Positions 49,915 through 50,594 of a DNA stretch of 50,594 nucleotides are shown one piece after another. Location: NCBI GenBank assembly GCA_015486315.1, contig WFRY01000038.1, positions 1 to 50,594 of the forward strand. The letters are read 5' to 3'. Source of the DNA: Desulfobulbaceae bacterium. Its GTDB lineage: Bacteria > Desulfobacterota > Desulfobulbia > Desulfobulbales > Desulfobulbaceae. Position 1 is the first letter of the stretch; each line of letters opens with the position of its first letter. The translations under genes were made by a program, and so were the position numbers. The notes under the pieces were generated by a model. That model had not been told where the DNA came from and did not search any database. It saw nothing but the letters and a program-made list of their open reading frames with translations.

Positions 49915-50296
49915 AGCTGCTCCTTGACACCTGCGCTTTTATCTGGATAACACAGTGATCAGACAGGCTAACCTCCACGGTACGCGAAGCATTTTCATCT
50001 CCTGACAACACGGTCTTTTTAAGTGCAATATCTGTCTGGGAGATTTCTGTAAAATTCACTCTGGGAAAACTCACCCTGCCCCTGCCGCCGAAAGTATTTA
50101 TCCCCAGGGAACGTCGGCGTCACATGATAACAAAGCTGCCGCTGTTGGAAGACGACATATTTCCACTTACCAACCTGCCGAATATTCACAAAGATCCCTT
50201 TGACCGGATGCTCATCTGTCAGGCCATTGAACACGGCCTGACCATACTCACCCCGATGAGGCCATCCAGAGTTATCCGGTCAAGACCCTCTGGTAA
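49911..50296 (+). pseudogene. VapC-type PIN-domain toxin pseudogene (in-frame TGA at 49956-49958; 3' frameshift near 50250)
   Basis: MKLLLDTCAFIWITQ*SDRLTSTVREAFSSPDNTVFLSAISVWEISVKFTLGKLTLPLPPKVFI...LPLLEDDIFPLTNLPNIHKDPFDRMLICQAIEHGLTILTP then, after a 1-nt shift, DEAIQSYPVKTLW*. Start overlaps the Phd stop (ATGA). Confidence 0.85.
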
Positions 50297-50303
50297 TCAC
50301 ACC

Positions 50304-50480
50304 TCAGTCACCATCCAGCAGAGTTCTGTTCTCAGGAAAGCCCAGGGTATCCTGTTTTCTTGCAATCTCCATGGTGGCTGCTTCGCCGAGCATGGAAAAA
50401 ATCAGTTTCAAATCGGTCATGTGATCCCGCAGGTTTTCCTGTTTCAGACCTTTCAACTCTTTATACTCAGCAGGAGTCAG
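50304..50480 (-). pseudogene. fragment of a DinD/phage-antirepressor-like gene
   Basis: Minus-strand translation LTPAEYKELKGLKQENLRDHMTDLKLIFSMLGEAATMEIARKQDTLGFPENRTLLDGD*; upstream in-frame stop shortly before. Confidence 0.55.
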
Positions 50481-50594
50481 CCAAAAACAGCTTTGGATCT
50501 TTCAGCTGTCAAGATGGCATATTCACTACCGCGTCAGATTTCAGTTAGCACAAGACAACAAGCTAATATTTCAACAAAACCTCCGCATCCCTAA

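Noticed and set aside
49956-49958. In-frame TGA in the PIN toxin as a possible selenocysteine codon
   Set aside because: Selenoproteins occur in such bacteria, but the gene also carries a 3' frameshift and codon 16 of VapC is not a known Sec site; decay is simpler.
50124-50594. 156-aa ORF annotated on the track as a gene
   Set aside because: First part is the 3' half of the vapC pseudogene in frame; the rest runs antisense through the DinD-like fragment.
48000-50594. Possible CRISPR array near the cas4 relic
   Set aside because: No regularly spaced direct repeats seen; only inverted repeats and gene fragments.

Overview
50.6 kb of what looks like a chromosome of an anaerobic, sulfate-reducer-like Desulfobacterota (Desulfobulbales-like). 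The lineage is inferred from gene content, not from any search. Most of the window is housekeeping. It holds a minus-strand nuo (complex I-like) operon, nuoA-B-C-D-H-I-J-K followed by four antiporter-type subunits (one MrpD/NuoL-like, a small 92-aa membrane protein, NuoL-like, NuoM, NuoN). No nuoE/F/G is present and NuoC has an unusual Ala/Glu-rich N-terminal extension. Other genes include HU, a LysR regulator, an aspartate/aromatic aminotransferase, a membrane-anchored ~12-heme cytochrome c, nadE, mltG, lon, a left-handed beta-helix (LbH) protein, a YkgJ-type protein, UspA, an AhbD-like radical SAM gene next to hemE, an HD protein, a PAS protein, an MBL-fold protein, a fused 5-oxoprolinase, a methyltransferase, a UvrD/Rep helicase, folC, an HNH nuclease, a SleB-like hydrolase, transketolase and dusB. 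The left edge has an HlyD-type adaptor paired with a PqqD-like/M50/HlyD fusion protein. The right end (about 48.0-50.6 kb) is a decaying accessory patch: RES/Xre toxin-antitoxin, a 5' fragment of cas4, a Phd antitoxin with a vapC pseudogene, and a DinD-like fragment. The strongest unannotated signal is a family of small non-autonomous elements: two copies (22901-23086 and 30924-31093), each with GTAACTATTCAGG terminal inverted repeats and each flanked by a perfect, copy-specific 8-bp target-site duplication. Several other dispersed or nested inverted repeats occur between genes. I found no convincing complete novel defence system, CRISPR array, tRNA or rRNA.
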